Assembly: GCA_025359205.1 (NCBI GenBank) | Contig: JANYHD010000040.1 | Location: 29,600 to 93,599 of the forward strand | DNA length: 64,000 nucleotides | DNA from: Gammaproteobacteria bacterium | GTDB taxonomy: Bacteria; Pseudomonadota; Gammaproteobacteria; Steroidobacterales; Steroidobacteraceae | Reading direction: 5' to 3' | The notes under the pieces: model-generated | Told to the model about the DNA's origin: nothing | Databases searched by the model: none | The model's input: only the letters and a program-made list of their open reading frames with translations | Part shown: positions 26,332 to 35,672 of the stretch, one piece after another | How the letters are laid out: the number at the start of each line of letters is the position of its first letter | How positions within the stretch are numbered: position 1 is the stretch's first letter | Program-made: the position numbers and the translations under genes

Positions 26332-26658
26332 ATGATGACGGCAACGGTATTTGAGATTCCCGGCCAGCGCGTGACGCGCAGCCTGGGCGTGGTGCGTGGT
26401 ATCACAGTGCGTACGCGCTCATTGCCACTCAGCATCCTCGGAGGCCTGCGCACGATTTTTGGCGGCCGGGTCGGCATCTTCTCGCAGCTGTGCGAATCCG
26501 CCCGCGCCGAGGCCTTTGACCTGATGACGGAGCACGCGCGGCAATTGGGCGCAAACGCCGTGGTCGGCGTTCGCTACGATACCGGTCCCATGATGGGCGC
26601 GGCTGAGGTCCTGTGCTATGGAACGGCCGTCGTGGTCACGCCGATCGATGCCCCCTAG
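26332..26658 (+). CDS. ybjQ: YbjQ/UPF0145-family protein
   Basis: A 108-residue member of the YbjQ family, which forms small pentamer-like oligomers and is often called putative heavy-metal-binding. Family marks are FEIPGQRVTRSLGVVRG, EAFDLMTEHARQLGANAVVGVRYD and CYGTAVVV. GGGGG stands a few bases before the first of two ATG codons. It follows the GNAT gene by 21 bases and may be co-transcribed. Confidence 0.85.
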   Translation: MMTATVFEIPGQRVTRSLGVVRGITVRTRSLPLSILGGLRTIFGGRVGIFSQLCESARAEAFDLMTEHARQLGANAVVGVRYDTGPMMGAAEVLCYGTAVVVTPIDAP

Positions 26659-26906
26659 GCCAATGCGCCTTGCCCGCCGGCATAGCCGATGCCGAGCGCA
26701 CGTTCGGCAGAGTCCGCCAGCGTCGTGCCTACGGTCGTGGTGTCGTGGCGCTAATCTTGATGATCCAGAATACCGATGTCATCGCGCTGCAACCGTGCAC
26801 GCGTAGTCTGGCGTTCAGTAGCGGTTGTCGTTCGGGCCCGACACATTTAGCCGGAACTCAGCGCTGCGCTGGCGAGTCTAGCTGATACAGACGCCTATAC
26901 GATTCA

Positions 26907-27167
26907 ATGGACCTGACGATGAATGAACTCAATCTGCAGAACACACCGGGCGTGACGCCACGATTCTCGGGGCGCGCGCCGGCGATGGAGCTGGGGCTGG
27001 CCGGCCTGCCCTCGTTTGCCCGCGCGCTGCGGCAGCGGGGCCTGATGCCAACAGTCGAGGCTGACGGCGACGAATCCTGGATTCCGGCGCTGTCCGTCTT
27101 TGAGGCCCACCTGCGCCGACGGACCATGGAGCAGGCTTTCGCGAGTCTGCGCGGCGACCACGGCTAG
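26907..27167 (+). CDS. small protein of unknown function
   Basis: An 86-residue reading frame starting MDLTMNELNLQNTPGV; a second in-frame ATG lies at 26,919. It has no signal peptide, membrane span or known motif, and no clear ribosome-binding site. The preceding 248 bases hold no gene that I can see. Composition (few rare residues, a closing helix LRRRTMEQAFASLRG) makes it plausible but not certain. Confidence 0.45.
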   Translation: MDLTMNELNLQNTPGVTPRFSGRAPAMELGLAGLPSFARALRQRGLMPTVEADGDESWIPALSVFEAHLRRRTMEQAFASLRGDHG

Positions 27168-27191
27168 GCGAGGCGCCGGGCGCCGGCCACG

Positions 27192-27293
27192 CTATTTCTG
27201 TTTCTTCTTCTCGGCCTTGGCGGCGCGTTTTTCCATCAGTGACTTGGCGGGCTTTTTCTTGCCTTCCTTCTTGCGATCCATTCCCTTGGTCAT
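27192..27293 (-). CDS. 33-residue Lys-rich small protein
   Basis: A very short gene: MTKGMDRKKEGKKKPAKS, then LMEKRAAKAEKKKQK. About 40 percent of the residues are lysine. GGAG and GAGG lie close before the ATG. Similar short KKE/KKPAK proteins occur widely in Beta- and Gammaproteobacteria as hypotheticals, to my recollection. Binding of nucleic acid or ribosome is a guess from charge alone. The next gene upstream on this strand (27,772) is in the opposite order, so it stands alone. Confidence 0.65.
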   Translation of the reverse strand: MTKGMDRKKEGKKKPAKSLMEKRAAKAEKKKQK

Positions 27294-27343
27294 GTGCCTC
27301 ACTCCACCGTGAAAAAATTGGGGCTGGCCACAGTGTAAGCCCT

Positions 27344-27772
27344 CTACCGGGGCGGCGCCACGACGCCGGGACCCGGGGAAGCGGGCATGGGCACGGGCGG
27401 ATCAACCGCCTGCACACTGTCGACAAAATAGGCGGTGTCGCCAAAGCAGCTTGAGGGCAGCCCGCGATGTTCCTGGTAGTGGAGCCGCACCCGCGCGCCG
27501 AGCGAATCGTTCAGGCGGCGGGCAACTGCCGCGTCCCGCACCGTGAAACTCCAGATCTGCGGCGTCACGCCACTGATCACGTAGAGCGCCAGCTCGCCCT
27601 CATGGGTTTTGCACACCCAACCCTTGCGCGAGAGCTTCTGCAGGATGCCGACGCGCTCGCCCTCGGAATAGGACCACCACAGCGCCAGGCAAGTGTAGGC
27701 GCCAAAGCCCAACAGCACGATTGCCAGCGCGTACGGCCAGCGGCGGCGGCGACTGTGCGGGGGCGTATTCAT
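27344..27772 (-). CDS. single-span membrane protein of unknown function
   Basis: A 142-residue protein with a basic N-terminus (RRRRW) and one span (YALAIVLLGFGAYTCLALWW). The conserved-looking motif YSEGERVGILQKLSRKGWVCKTHEGELAL follows, then a small beta-rich domain and a Pro-rich tail. The YSEGERxGxLQKxSxKGWxCKTxEGEL block recurs in many uncharacterised bacterial proteins, by recollection. It lies just downstream of gcdH on the same strand but with its own start signals unclear. Confidence 0.75.
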   Translation of the reverse strand: MNTPPHSRRRRWPYALAIVLLGFGAYTCLALWWSYSEGERVGILQKLSRKGWVCKTHEGELALYVISGVTPQIWSFTVRDAAVARRLNDSLGARVRLHYQEHRGLPSSCFGDTAYFVDSVQAVDPPVPMPASPGPGVVAPPR

Positions 27773-27790
27773 CGAAATGGAAACCTCTAG

Positions 27791-28945
27791 CTAGAATGCA
27801 CTGCGGCCCGTCAGTTCGCGTCCAACCGCCAGCTGGTGCACGGTCTCGGTGCCCTCGTAGGTGATCACGCTCTCGAGATTGAGCATGTGGCGGATCGGCC
27901 CGTACTCAGCGCTGATGCCCGCGGCGCCCAGCATGTCGCGGCAGTCGCGCGCGACATCGAGCGCCATGCGGCAGTTGTTCCACTTGGCAAGCGAGACCTG
28001 CACCGGCTTGAGCGCGCCTTTGTCCTTGAGCCGTCCAAGCTGCAGCGCCAGCATCTGCGCCGTGGTGATGCCGCGCGCCATCTCCGCAAGCCGCACCTGG
28101 ATGGCCTGGTTCTGCGCCAGCGGGCGGCCGAACAGCTCGCGCGTGGCGGTGTAGTCGATGAGCTCGCCGAGGCAGGCCTGCGCGGCACCGATCACGCCCC
28201 AGGCTATGCCATAGCGGGCCTGCGTCAGGCAGGACAGCGGCCCCTTGAGCCCGGCAGCGCCCGGCAGGCGCTGCGAGTCAGGCACGCGCACATCGTCGAA
28301 GAACAACGCACCCGTGTGGGAAGCACGCAGCGAAAACTTGTGCTCGATCTCGGTGGCAGTGAAGCCCGGCGTGCCCTTGTCGATGATGAAGCCGCGCACG
28401 CCGTCCTCGGTGTCGGCCCAGCAGATGCAGGCATCGGCGATCGCCCCGTTGGTGATCCACATTTTCGAGCCGTTGATCAACCAGTCGCCGCCGCTGCGAC
28501 GCGCACGGGTCTTCATGTTGGCCGGATCCGAGCCGCCGTGCGGTTCAGTGAGCCCAAAGCAGCCAATCAGCTCGCCGCGCGCCATGCGTGGCAGGTACTG
28601 CTGCTTCTGCGACTCGCTGCCGTAGCTCCAGATCGGATACATCACCAGCGATGACTGCACCGACACGAAGCTGCGGAGCGCGGAATCACCGCGCTCGAGT
28701 TCCAGGCAGATCAGGCCGCTGGCGATCGAATTCAGGCCGGCGCAGCCGTAGCCCTCGAGGCTCGCGCCCAGCAGGCCCAGTGAGGCGAGTTCCGGCACCA
28801 GCTCGCGCGGAAAGCGGTGTTGCTCGAAGCACCCGGCGATGATCGGCAGCACGCGCGTGTCGACCAGCCGTGCGACGCTGTCCTGCACGAGCTGCTCGTC
28901 CTCGCTTAAGGCTCCGCGCAGGTCGAATAGATCGAGCGCGTTCAT
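27791..28945 (-). CDS. gcdH: glutaryl-CoA dehydrogenase
   Basis: A 384-residue acyl-CoA dehydrogenase of the glutaryl-CoA type, turning glutaryl-CoA into crotonyl-CoA with FAD in the cytoplasm. Signatures are CFGLTEPHGGSDP, KMWITNG, FSLRASHTG and RDMLGAAGISAEYG, and the catalytic Glu is in ITYEGTETVHQLAVGRELTG. Its ATG overlaps the stop of the aldehyde dehydrogenase (ATGA), so it is the third gene of the lysine-catabolic operon. Confidence 0.93.
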   Translation of the reverse strand: MNALDLFDLRGALSEDEQLVQDSVARLVDTRVLPIIAGCFEQHRFPRELVPELASLGLLGASLEGYGCAGLNSIASGLICLELERGDSALRSFVSVQSSLVMYPIWSYGSESQKQQYLPRMARGELIGCFGLTEPHGGSDPANMKTRARRSGGDWLINGSKMWITNGAIADACICWADTEDGVRGFIIDKGTPGFTATEIEHKFSLRASHTGALFFDDVRVPDSQRLPGAAGLKGPLSCLTQARYGIAWGVIGAAQACLGELIDYTATRELFGRPLAQNQAIQVRLAEMARGITTAQMLALQLGRLKDKGALKPVQVSLAKWNNCRMALDVARDCRDMLGAAGISAEYGPIRHMLNLESVITYEGTETVHQLAVGRELTGRSAF

Positions 28946-30447
28946 TCGATCGGGAACTGCACGCCCTGCGCGAGCGGCATGGAGGAGGAATAGTTGACCG
29001 TCTGCGTCTGGCGGCGCATGTACGCCTTCCAGGAATCACTCCCGGACTCGCGCCCGCCGCCGGTCTCCTTCTCGCCGCCGAAGGCGCCACCAATCTCCGC
29101 ACCGCTGGGGCCGGTGTTGACGTTGGCAATGCCGCAATCGCTACCGGTTGCCGACAGAAAGGTCTCGGACTCGCGCATATCGGTGGTGAAGATGGCCGAG
29201 GAGAGGCCCTGACGCACTTCGTTCTGCAGCGCGATGGCTTCCTCAAAGGTGTCGTAGGGCAGTATGTAGAGGATCGGCGCAAAGGTTTCCTCGCGCATCG
29301 CCTCGAACTGCGACTCGGTCTCGACCAGCGCCGGCCGTACGTAGTAGCCGCCTTCGAGACCCGGCGGGACGATGCGCTCACCGCCGACCACCGTGGCCCC
29401 AGCCTGGCGCGCCGCGGCGAGTGCGGACTGCATGCGCACGAAGGCGCCGGCGTCGATGAGCGGCCCGACCAGCGTGTCGCGTTCGAGCGGCGACCCCACT
29501 GGCAGACTCGAGTAGGCCTTGCGCAGCATGCCTTTGAGCTGTGCGGCGAGGCTCCGGTGCACGATCAGCCGACGCAGCGTCGTGCAGCGCTGCCCGGCCG
29601 TGCCAGCCGCGGCGAACACGATCGCGCGCAGGCTTAAGCCGAGGTCGGCCGAAGGCGTGACGATCGCGGCGTTGTTGCCGCCCAGTTCGAGCAGCGAGCG
29701 TCCAAAGCGCGTGGCGACGCGCGGTCCGAGCGCGCGGCCCATGGCCGTGCTGCCCGTGGCGCTCACCAGCGGAATGGCTTCGCTGTCGGCAATCTGTTCG
29801 CCCGCCTCGCGCCGGCCGATCACGAGCTGCGAGATGGCTGGGTGCGCCGCCGCGAAATCACCGATGACCTCGCTCATGATCCGATGCAGGGCCAGCGCGC
29901 ACAGCGGCGTCTTCTCGGAGGGCTTCCAGATGACAGTGTTGCCGCACACCAGCGCGAGCGCGGCGTTCCAGGCCCAGACTGCCATGGGGAAATTGAAGGC
30001 CGTGATCACGCCGACCGGGCCGAGCGGATGCCAGCGTTCGAGCAGGTGGTGGCCCGGACGTTCGGAGGCGATGGTCAGTCCGTAGAGCTGGCGCGACAGG
30101 CCGACCGCGAAGTCGCAGATGTCGATGACTTCCTGCACTTCGCCCAGGCCTTCGCTGAGTATCTTGCCGGACTCGAGCGAGATCAGCTTGCCGAGCGCCT
30201 GCTTGTCGCGGCGCACACGGCGCGCAAAGCGGCGGATCAGCTCGCCGCGCAGCGGCGCCGGCACCGATCGCCACGCGAGGAACGCTTCGCGCGCTGCCCC
30301 GATGCGCGCAGCGACGACCTCCGTGCTGTCGATCGGGACGTAGCTGAGCGCCGAGCCATCAATGGGCGTGTGCGCCTGCAACCCGCTGGTCGCTTGCGAC
30401 ACGGCCGGCGGTACGCCGGCCTCCTGCATGATGACGCGGAAAGTCAT
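28942..30447 (-). CDS. amaB: ALDH7-type aldehyde dehydrogenase (alpha-aminoadipic semialdehyde dehydrogenase)
   Basis: A 501-residue aldehyde dehydrogenase of the ALDH7/AmaB branch, which oxidises 2-aminoadipate 6-semialdehyde. Landmarks are GVITAFNFPMAVWAWNAALALVCGNTVIWKPSEKTP, LELGGNNA, the catalytic Cys in AGQRCTTLRR, and ETFAPILYI. The start at 30,447 overlaps the stop of the upstream dehydrogenase by four bases (ATGA). A second ATG 18 bases later has AGGAGG just inside the gene and is less likely. An open frame extends far upstream on this strand but runs over the neighbour gene in the wrong frame. The symbol follows pathway context. Confidence 0.88.
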   Translation of the reverse strand: MTFRVIMQEAGVPPAVSQATSGLQAHTPIDGSALSYVPIDSTEVVAARIGAAREAFLAWRSVPAPLRGELIRRFARRVRRDKQALGKLISLESGKILSEGLGEVQEVIDICDFAVGLSRQLYGLTIASERPGHHLLERWHPLGPVGVITAFNFPMAVWAWNAALALVCGNTVIWKPSEKTPLCALALHRIMSEVIGDFAAAHPAISQLVIGRREAGEQIADSEAIPLVSATGSTAMGRALGPRVATRFGRSLLELGGNNAAIVTPSADLGLSLRAIVFAAAGTAGQRCTTLRRLIVHRSLAAQLKGMLRKAYSSLPVGSPLERDTLVGPLIDAGAFVRMQSALAAARQAGATVVGGERIVPPGLEGGYYVRPALVETESQFEAMREETFAPILYILPYDTFEEAIALQNEVRQGLSSAIFTTDMRESETFLSATGSDCGIANVNTGPSGAEIGGAFGGEKETGGGRESGSDSWKAYMRRQTQTVNYSSSMPLAQGVQFPIE

Positions 30448-31553
30448 GTTCCGGTCATGCCCAGCGCCTGTGGCGGGCGCATTGCGTAGATTCGGCCGAA
30501 GCGGTTGGCCAGGAAGTCCTTCAGCGGCACGTCTTCCTGGCGGATAAAGCCCTGCTGCGGCAGGCGCTTGTCGGCCAGCAGGTCGAGCACACCACAGATG
30601 CCCGCGGCGGTGGTGAGCTGGATCGCGCTGCGCTCCACGCCGTTCTGCACCTGGCCGTAGACCTTGTTGGCGTAGGTTTCCTGCACCAGGCGTCCTTTCT
30701 TCATGCCTGTGACCGTCACGAACACAATGACCACGTCCTGGAGCGTCGTGGGGAGCGAGTGCTCGAGGATATCCTTCAGCACGTCGCGCCGCTCGCGCAA
30801 GCGCAGGTCCTGCAGCAGCGCCTTCATGATGGCCGCGTGCCCAGGGTAGCGGATTGTACGGTAATTGAGGTTGCGCACCTTGCCGCGCAGGGTTTCGCAC
30901 AGCGTGCCGACTCCGCCCGAGGTGTTGAAGGCCTCGTAGGTCACGCCGTCGAGCGAGAATTCCTCGCGTTCCTCGAGCGGCGGGGCCTGCACGAGTTCGC
31001 CGTTGGCGATCTCCTCGCAGGGCTCGCAGTACTCGTTGATGACCCCGTCGGTGCTCCAGGTCAGGTTGTAATTCAGGGCATTGGACGGGTACTGGGGCAG
31101 GGCCCCAACGCGCAGTCGCACGTCCTGCAGCTGGTCGAAATGCTTGGCCAGGTCGTAACCGACGATCGTGATGAAGCCCGGCGCCAGTCCGCACTGCGGA
31201 ATGAAGGCGGTGCTGGCCGTGGCTGCCAGCGCACGCACGCGGCGGGTATTGGCGACGTCCTCGGTAAGATCGAGGTAGTGCACGCCGGCCAGTGCGGCCG
31301 CCTCGGCAATCTTGCCGGTCACCTGGAAAGGTGCGGCGCTCAGCACTGCGAAGCGCCCACGCAATGCCTGCGCCACGGCCTGCGGGTCGTTGACGTCGAT
31401 TGCCAGGCACTCGATCGGAGTCGCAGCCTTGAGCCGGGCGAGCTGGTCGGGGGACTTGTCGATCACGGCGACCTGGTAATCGCGGCTATGCACGAGCATG
31501 TCCGCGATCATGTGGCCGATCTTGCCGGCGCCGACGATGGCTACTTTCTTCAT
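30444..31553 (-). CDS. saccharopine dehydrogenase-family enzyme (saccharopine or lysine 6-dehydrogenase)
   Basis: A 369-residue NAD(P)-dependent enzyme with Rossmann motif VGAGKIGHM at 7-15 and family blocks VHYLDLTEDV, FIPQCGLAPGFI, SNALNYNLTWSTDG and VTYEAFNTSGGVGTL. It should yield aminoadipate semialdehyde, the substrate of the next gene. Two roles fit: saccharopine dehydrogenase (glutamate-forming), which needs a separate lysine-ketoglutarate reductase not seen here, or lysine 6-dehydrogenase, which acts directly on lysine and is a similarly short member of the family. It is the first gene of the operon, divergent from the Lrp-type regulator. Confidence 0.8.
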   Translation of the reverse strand: MKKVAIVGAGKIGHMIADMLVHSRDYQVAVIDKSPDQLARLKAATPIECLAIDVNDPQAVAQALRGRFAVLSAAPFQVTGKIAEAAALAGVHYLDLTEDVANTRRVRALAATASTAFIPQCGLAPGFITIVGYDLAKHFDQLQDVRLRVGALPQYPSNALNYNLTWSTDGVINEYCEPCEEIANGELVQAPPLEEREEFSLDGVTYEAFNTSGGVGTLCETLRGKVRNLNYRTIRYPGHAAIMKALLQDLRLRERRDVLKDILEHSLPTTLQDVVIVFVTVTGMKKGRLVQETYANKVYGQVQNGVERSAIQLTTAAGICGVLDLLADKRLPQQGFIRQEDVPLKDFLANRFGRIYAMRPPQALGMTGT

Positions 31554-31626
31554 GGCTTACCCCAATTGATACAGCCGCCTATCTTGACGAAGGCGTGTGC
31601 AAAAAGCAGCCCCAGAATCGACTATA

Positions 31627-31645
31627 TGACGAGCACTTCTCGTCA
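31627..31645. promoter_or_regulatory. perfect inverted repeat, likely Lrp-family operator
   Basis: TGACGAG-CACTT-CTCGTCA is a perfect 7-bp inverted repeat with a 5-base spacer. It lies in the 115-base gap between the lysine-catabolic operon and the Lrp-type regulator gene, 74 bases from the first and 24 bases from the second start. Partial copies of the half-site (ATGACG) flank it at 31,648. Its place suggests autoregulation and control of the operon by the adjacent regulator. Confidence 0.65.
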
Positions 31646-31668
31646 CTATGACGTATACTTTCTTCGTT

Positions 31669-32100
31669 ATGACGACGGATGCGATCGATCGCGAAATCCT
31701 CGCCCTGCTGCGCGAGGATGGCCGCGCCTCTACCGCGAAACTGGGTCGCCGGCTCGGGCTCTCGCGCACCACGGTGCACAGCCGCATCGAGCGGCTGCTG
31801 GCGCGTCAGGTCATCACGGGTTTCACCGTACGCATGGGGCCGGACCAGGAGCGCGGGCAGATCCAGGCGCAGGTGATGATTACGCTGGTTCCCAAGCTCC
31901 AGGCGCGTGCCGAAGCGGCGCTGCGGCGGCTCCCGGAGGTCCGCAAACTCTATGCCGTGAGCGGCCAGCACGACAGCATCGCGATCGTGGTCACCGACAC
32001 GGTGGGCGAGATGGATCGGCTGCTCGACCTGATCGGCTCGCTCGACGGCATCGATCGCACGGTCTCCTCGATCGTGCTGTCGACGCGCATCGACCGCTGA
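31669..32100 (+). CDS. Lrp/AsnC-family transcriptional regulator
   Basis: A 143-residue regulator: the helix-turn-helix spans DREILALLREDGRASTAKLGRRLGLSRTTVHSRIERLLARQVI and is followed by a RAM/AsnC effector domain (VMITLVPKLQARAEAAL to DRTVSSIVLST). An in-frame ATG at 31,648 gives seven more residues; neither start has a good Shine-Dalgarno, and the later one fits the usual N-terminus. By context it senses lysine or a downstream product and controls the divergent lysine operon. Confidence 0.88.
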   Translation: MTTDAIDREILALLREDGRASTAKLGRRLGLSRTTVHSRIERLLARQVITGFTVRMGPDQERGQIQAQVMITLVPKLQARAEAALRRLPEVRKLYAVSGQHDSIAIVVTDTVGEMDRLLDLIGSLDGIDRTVSSIVLSTRIDR

Positions 32101-32124
32101 GAGTTCTTCAGGCCAGGCAGTTCT

Positions 32125-32847
32125 TCAGGCCAGCGTGTGGAACACGCGCTGCACGTCGTCGTCCTGCTCCAGCAGGTCGATGAGCTCCAGCGCCTCTGCG
32201 GCCTGCGCCTCGGGCAGCTCGGTCGGCGCCGAGCAGATGTACTCGTGCTCGGCGGAAACCGGCACCACGCCGCGCGCCTCGAGGGCTTCCTGCAGCTTGC
32301 CAAAATCCGCGAAATCACAGCGCAGCACCAGCTGCGGCTCGCCCTTTTCGCCGCTGCTTTCGCCCATCTCCTGCAGGCCATGGTCGATCATGTCGAGCTC
32401 GAGCGAATCCTGGTCGATGCCGGCGGGGTTGAGGCGGAACACGCCCATCTTGCGGAACTGGAAGGAGACGCTGCCGGTGGTGCCGAGATTCCCGCCGTGC
32501 TTGACGAAGATGTTGCGCACGTGCGCGACCGTGCGCGTCGGGTTGTCAGTCGCCGTCTCCACCAGCAACGCCACGCCGTGCGGAGCATAGCCCTCGTAGA
32601 TGGCCTCGTGGTAGTTGGTGGCGTCGCGCCCGCAAGCGCGCTTGATCGCCGCCTCGACCTTGTCCTTGGGCATGTTGACCGCGCGCGCATTCTGGATCAC
32701 CCGCCGCAGCGTCGGGTTGGAAGCGGGATCCGCGCCGCCCGACTTTACGGTCATCGCGATGTCCTTTGATACCCGCGCGAACTGCTTGGCCATGCGGTTC
32801 CAGCGCGCGAACATCGCATGCTTGCGGACTTCGAATATGCGGCCCAT
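32125..32847 (-). CDS. yebC: YebC/PmpR-family regulatory protein
   Basis: A 240-residue YebC/TACO1-family protein. The N-terminal [30 protein letters not shown] and [30 protein letters not shown] are diagnostic, as is [31 protein letters not shown]. The MGRxFExRK start resembles the YeeN branch. Members act as transcription factors or help ribosomes through difficult sequences. Normal length; stands alone. Confidence 0.92.
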   Translation of the reverse strand: MGRIFEVRKHAMFARWNRMAKQFARVSKDIAMTVKSGGADPASNPTLRRVIQNARAVNMPKDKVEAAIKRACGRDATNYHEAIYEGYAPHGVALLVETATDNPTRTVAHVRNIFVKHGGNLGTTGSVSFQFRKMGVFRLNPAGIDQDSLELDMIDHGLQEMGESSGEKGEPQLVLRCDFADFGKLQEALEARGVVPVSAEHEYICSAPTELPEAQAAEALELIDLLEQDDDVQRVFHTLA

Positions 32848-32893
32848 CGTGCGCGGATCCTTATGCCTTGGTGTGGACGGTCAGTGCAGCGTG

Positions 32894-33868
32894 CTAGTGC
32901 GGCGGCGGGCCCGGCGCCACCGACGGCACCGGCTGCATCAATCGCACTGGAACAGGCACGTTGCACAGCTCGATATAGCCGGCGGGCCGCACGTACCAGT
33001 CGTCGTGACGGTTGCGGCGCGCCTCCACCAGCGCCGTGAACGTGGGCGTGTCGGTGCGCAGCACTTCGAGCGGGGTGCGTTCCGCCGGCGACACCTCGCT
33101 CGCCAGGCGCACGGACCTGATCGGCGTGCGCTCCGCCGCGGTCGCGTAGAAGCCCAGTTCGGCCGTGCCGCGCGGCAAGCTAGAAAGCAGTTCGATGCCC
33201 TGGCGCACGCGGCCGACCACCGTGACATTGCGATCGAGGTGGCGGGGCGCGTGTCCGATCACCGCGTAGAGCTCGCTGCCATTGCCGCTGGCCGGATCGG
33301 TGCCGCGCCCGACGCCCACCGCGCCGTAGCAATGCGTGAGCCAGGCGAGACCGGCGGCCTGATCGCGCGCCGCGGGGAAACCGTCGATGAAACCCACCTG
33401 CGGTGCATAGCCATCGCGATCGGCAAGCCGCGTGAAGGCGGTAGAGCCCAGCGGCACCGCGAATTCGGGCGCAAGGGCCTGCAGGTTGTCGGGAATCTTG
33501 CGGGTTTCGTCGGGGTCGCCCCACTGCGCGACGTAGTTGTCCTGCAGCCGCAGGATAGCCAGGCCGTCGAAATAGTGGAGGCGCGCGAAGGCCTCGATGT
33601 TGGCGACTGTGTGCGGTGCGAGCGCCGGCGCCAGTTCGATGATCACGCGGCCGGCGGGCAGTTCCATGTAGAGCGTGTGCTCGTCCGCCAGTTTCCGCCA
33701 GGCGGAAGCGGGCGCCGCAGCGAGCATTTCCGCCATCGTGGGCGTGGACTTGGCGGCCACCGCCGGCTGTGCCGGTGGCGGCTCCGCGCCAATGCCTAGG
33801 CGGGCGGAGAGCAGCAGCAGGGCTGCCAGGCTCAGCCAGGCAGTCCTGGCGTCGTCGCGTTTGTGCAT
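32894..33868 (-). CDS. exported cyclophilin-type peptidyl-prolyl isomerase
   Basis: A 324-residue protein with a signal peptide ([21 protein letters not shown]). A cyclophilin fold covers about residues 55-230: [54 protein letters not shown], then GVGRGTDP and [15 protein letters not shown]. The core differs from standard cyclophilins (LRLQDNYV replaces the common FHRVI), so activity is plausible rather than certain. A Pro-rich C-terminal tail follows. The ATG at 33,868 is chosen because it puts the signal peptide near the terminus. It folds proteins in the periplasm. Confidence 0.85.
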   Translation of the reverse strand: MHKRDDARTAWLSLAALLLLSARLGIGAEPPPAQPAVAAKSTPTMAEMLAAAPASAWRKLADEHTLYMELPAGRVIIELAPALAPHTVANIEAFARLHYFDGLAILRLQDNYVAQWGDPDETRKIPDNLQALAPEFAVPLGSTAFTRLADRDGYAPQVGFIDGFPAARDQAAGLAWLTHCYGAVGVGRGTDPASGNGSELYAVIGHAPRHLDRNVTVVGRVRQGIELLSSLPRGTAELGFYATAAERTPIRSVRLASEVSPAERTPLEVLRTDTPTFTALVEARRNRHDDWYVRPAGYIELCNVPVPVRLMQPVPSVAPGPPPH

Positions 33869-33945
33869 GATCGGGACGTCCTTCGGGCGGGCCGTGGGGC
33901 GCAAATGCTAGCAGCCAGCCTGCATTTGCGCCTATCTTTGCAGCC

Positions 33946-35238
33946 ATGACCGGACCGGGCCATCAATCGCCGGCGACCCCGGCACGCTGGTACGCCTCGC
34001 TGTACACACAGGTGCTCATCGCCGTGGCTATCGGCGTGGCGCTCGGCTATTTCGCGCCGCAAACGGCTGTGAGCCTCAAGCCACTGGGCGACGGCTTCAT
34101 CAAGCTCGTGAAGATGATCATTGCCCCGGTGATTTTCTGCACGGTCACCAGCGGCATTGCGGGCGTCAGCAGCCTCGAGAAGGTAGGACGCGTCGGGTTG
34201 AAGGCGCTCGGCTATTTCATCGTGGTGTCGAGCCTGGCGCTGGTCATCGGCCTCGCGGTGGCCAACCTGGCGCAGCCGGGCGCCGGTTTCAACGCAGATC
34301 CCACGCAACTCAACACCAGCGCGGTCGCCACCTTCCAGCAACAGGCCCACAGCCATACCGTGGTGGAATTTCTGCTGCACGTGGTTCCGGACACCCTGGT
34401 CGGGGCCTTCGTCAGTGGCGATATCCTGCAGGTGCTGCTGGTATCGGTCCTGTTCGGACTGGCGCTCTCGCTGACCGGCGAGCGCGCGCAGCCCGCGCGG
34501 CGCGCGCTCGAGCTGCTGGGCACCGTGGTCTCCCGCATCGTGCAGCTCATCATGCGCGCGGCGCCGCTCGGTGCGCTGGGTTCGATGGCCTACACGATCG
34601 GGCAATATGGCATCAGCGCGCTGACGCACCTGGCCGGGCTGATGCTGTGTTACTACCTGACCAGCGCCTTGTTCGTGTTTGGTGTTCTCGGCGCAATCGC
34701 GCGCGCCAGCGGCTTCTCGCTGCTGCGGCTGCTGCATTACATCCGTCATGAGTTGCTGCTGGTGTTGGGCACGAGTTCCTCGGAGTCAGCCCTGCCGCTG
34801 CTGATTGACAAGCTCGAACGCGCCGGTTGTTCGCGTCCGGTCGTCGGACTGGTGGTGCCGGCCGGCTACTCGTTCAATCTCGACGGCACCAACATCTACA
34901 TGACCATGGCGGCCCTGTTCATCGCGCAGGCGACCAATGTGCACCTGGCGCTCAGCGACCAGCTGCTGTTGCTGCTGGTGGCGATGATCAGTTCCAAGGG
35001 CGCCGCAGGAGTCACCGGCTCGGGCTTCATCACGCTGGCCGCGACCCTGGCAGTCGTGCCGTCGGTGCCGGTCGCCGGGCTGGTCCTGATACAAGGAGTG
35101 GATCGCTTCATGAGCGAGTGCCGCTCGCTGACCAATTTCATCGGCAATGCAGTCGCGGCCATCGTGATCGCGCGCTGGGAACGCGAAGTCGACGCGGCCC
35201 AGCTGCAGCGCACGCTGCAGGGCGGCGCTGGTGACTGA
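33946..35238 (+). CDS. dctA: dicarboxylate/amino acid:cation symporter
   Basis: A 430-residue DAACS-family transporter with about eight to nine spans. The hairpin motif is [10 protein letters not shown] and the substrate/sodium motif [33 protein letters not shown] and the late Arg/Asp region ([17 protein letters not shown]) are also present. It takes up C4-dicarboxylates or glutamate/aspartate with protons or sodium. It overlaps the following TonB-C gene by eight bases. Confidence 0.9.
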   Translation: MTGPGHQSPATPARWYASLYTQVLIAVAIGVALGYFAPQTAVSLKPLGDGFIKLVKMIIAPVIFCTVTSGIAGVSSLEKVGRVGLKALGYFIVVSSLALVIGLAVANLAQPGAGFNADPTQLNTSAVATFQQQAHSHTVVEFLLHVVPDTLVGAFVSGDILQVLLVSVLFGLALSLTGERAQPARRALELLGTVVSRIVQLIMRAAPLGALGSMAYTIGQYGISALTHLAGLMLCYYLTSALFVFGVLGAIARASGFSLLRLLHYIRHELLLVLGTSSSESALPLLIDKLERAGCSRPVVGLVVPAGYSFNLDGTNIYMTMAALFIAQATNVHLALSDQLLLLLVAMISSKGAAGVTGSGFITLAATLAVVPSVPVAGLVLIQGVDRFMSECRSLTNFIGNAVAAIVIARWEREVDAAQLQRTLQGGAGD

Positions 35239-35659
35239 TCGCGCAGTGCCGGCCACTCACGCCGCGGCCGCAGCAGTCGCCGCGCTGGCGGGCCTGAGTT
35301 CGGCCGGTTGCACGCTGCAAGCCCTGCGGCCGATAGTTGCGCCGCCACCCGTAGTCGTCCAGCCATTGGAAGTGACCACCACGTACATTGCGGCGCGCGT
35401 ACCGCGTTCCGCGCGTGGCGAAGTCGCGATCATCGAAGTGTGCGTGACGCCGGACGGCGAAATCGCCGCGACGCGCATCGCGCAGTCCTCCACGGACAAG
35501 ATCTTCGACGCGGCGGCACTCGATTTTGCGCGCCAGGCGCGCTACCGACCGCAGCTCGAGAACGGCCGCCCGGTCTACGCCTGCGAACAGGTGCGCGTGG
35601 AGGTGAATCCCAATCCCAGCCCGCGCCTCGGTGGCGGCGCCGACAGCGCGCTGGGTTGA
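35231..35659 (+). CDS. TonB C-terminal-domain protein
   Basis: A 142-residue protein starting at GTG inside the 3' end of the transporter gene. An N-terminal hydrophobic run ends in LSSAGCTLQ, a weak lipobox with Cys27. The rest is a TonB-C domain: [53 protein letters not shown]. There is no proline-rich linker or clear inner-membrane anchor as in full TonB. It may be a periplasmic or lipid-anchored partner rather than the energy transducer itself. Confidence 0.78.
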   Translation: MTDRAVPATHAAAAAVAALAGLSSAGCTLQALRPIVAPPPVVVQPLEVTTTYIAARVPRSARGEVAIIEVCVTPDGEIAATRIAQSSTDKIFDAAALDFARQARYRPQLENGRPVYACEQVRVEVNPNPSPRLGGGADSALG

Positions 35660-35672
35660 GCGCGCCCGCGGC

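Noticed and set aside
26659..26906. Short open frames in the gap after the ybjQ gene
   Set aside because: Their products are Arg/Ser/Pro-rich with overlapping alternatives on the same stretch and no start signals; treated as non-coding.
28942..31410. 822-codon open frame spanning two lysine genes
   Set aside because: Only its 3' part is the aldehyde dehydrogenase; the 5' part reads the dehydrogenase gene in a wrong frame with an unlikely composition.
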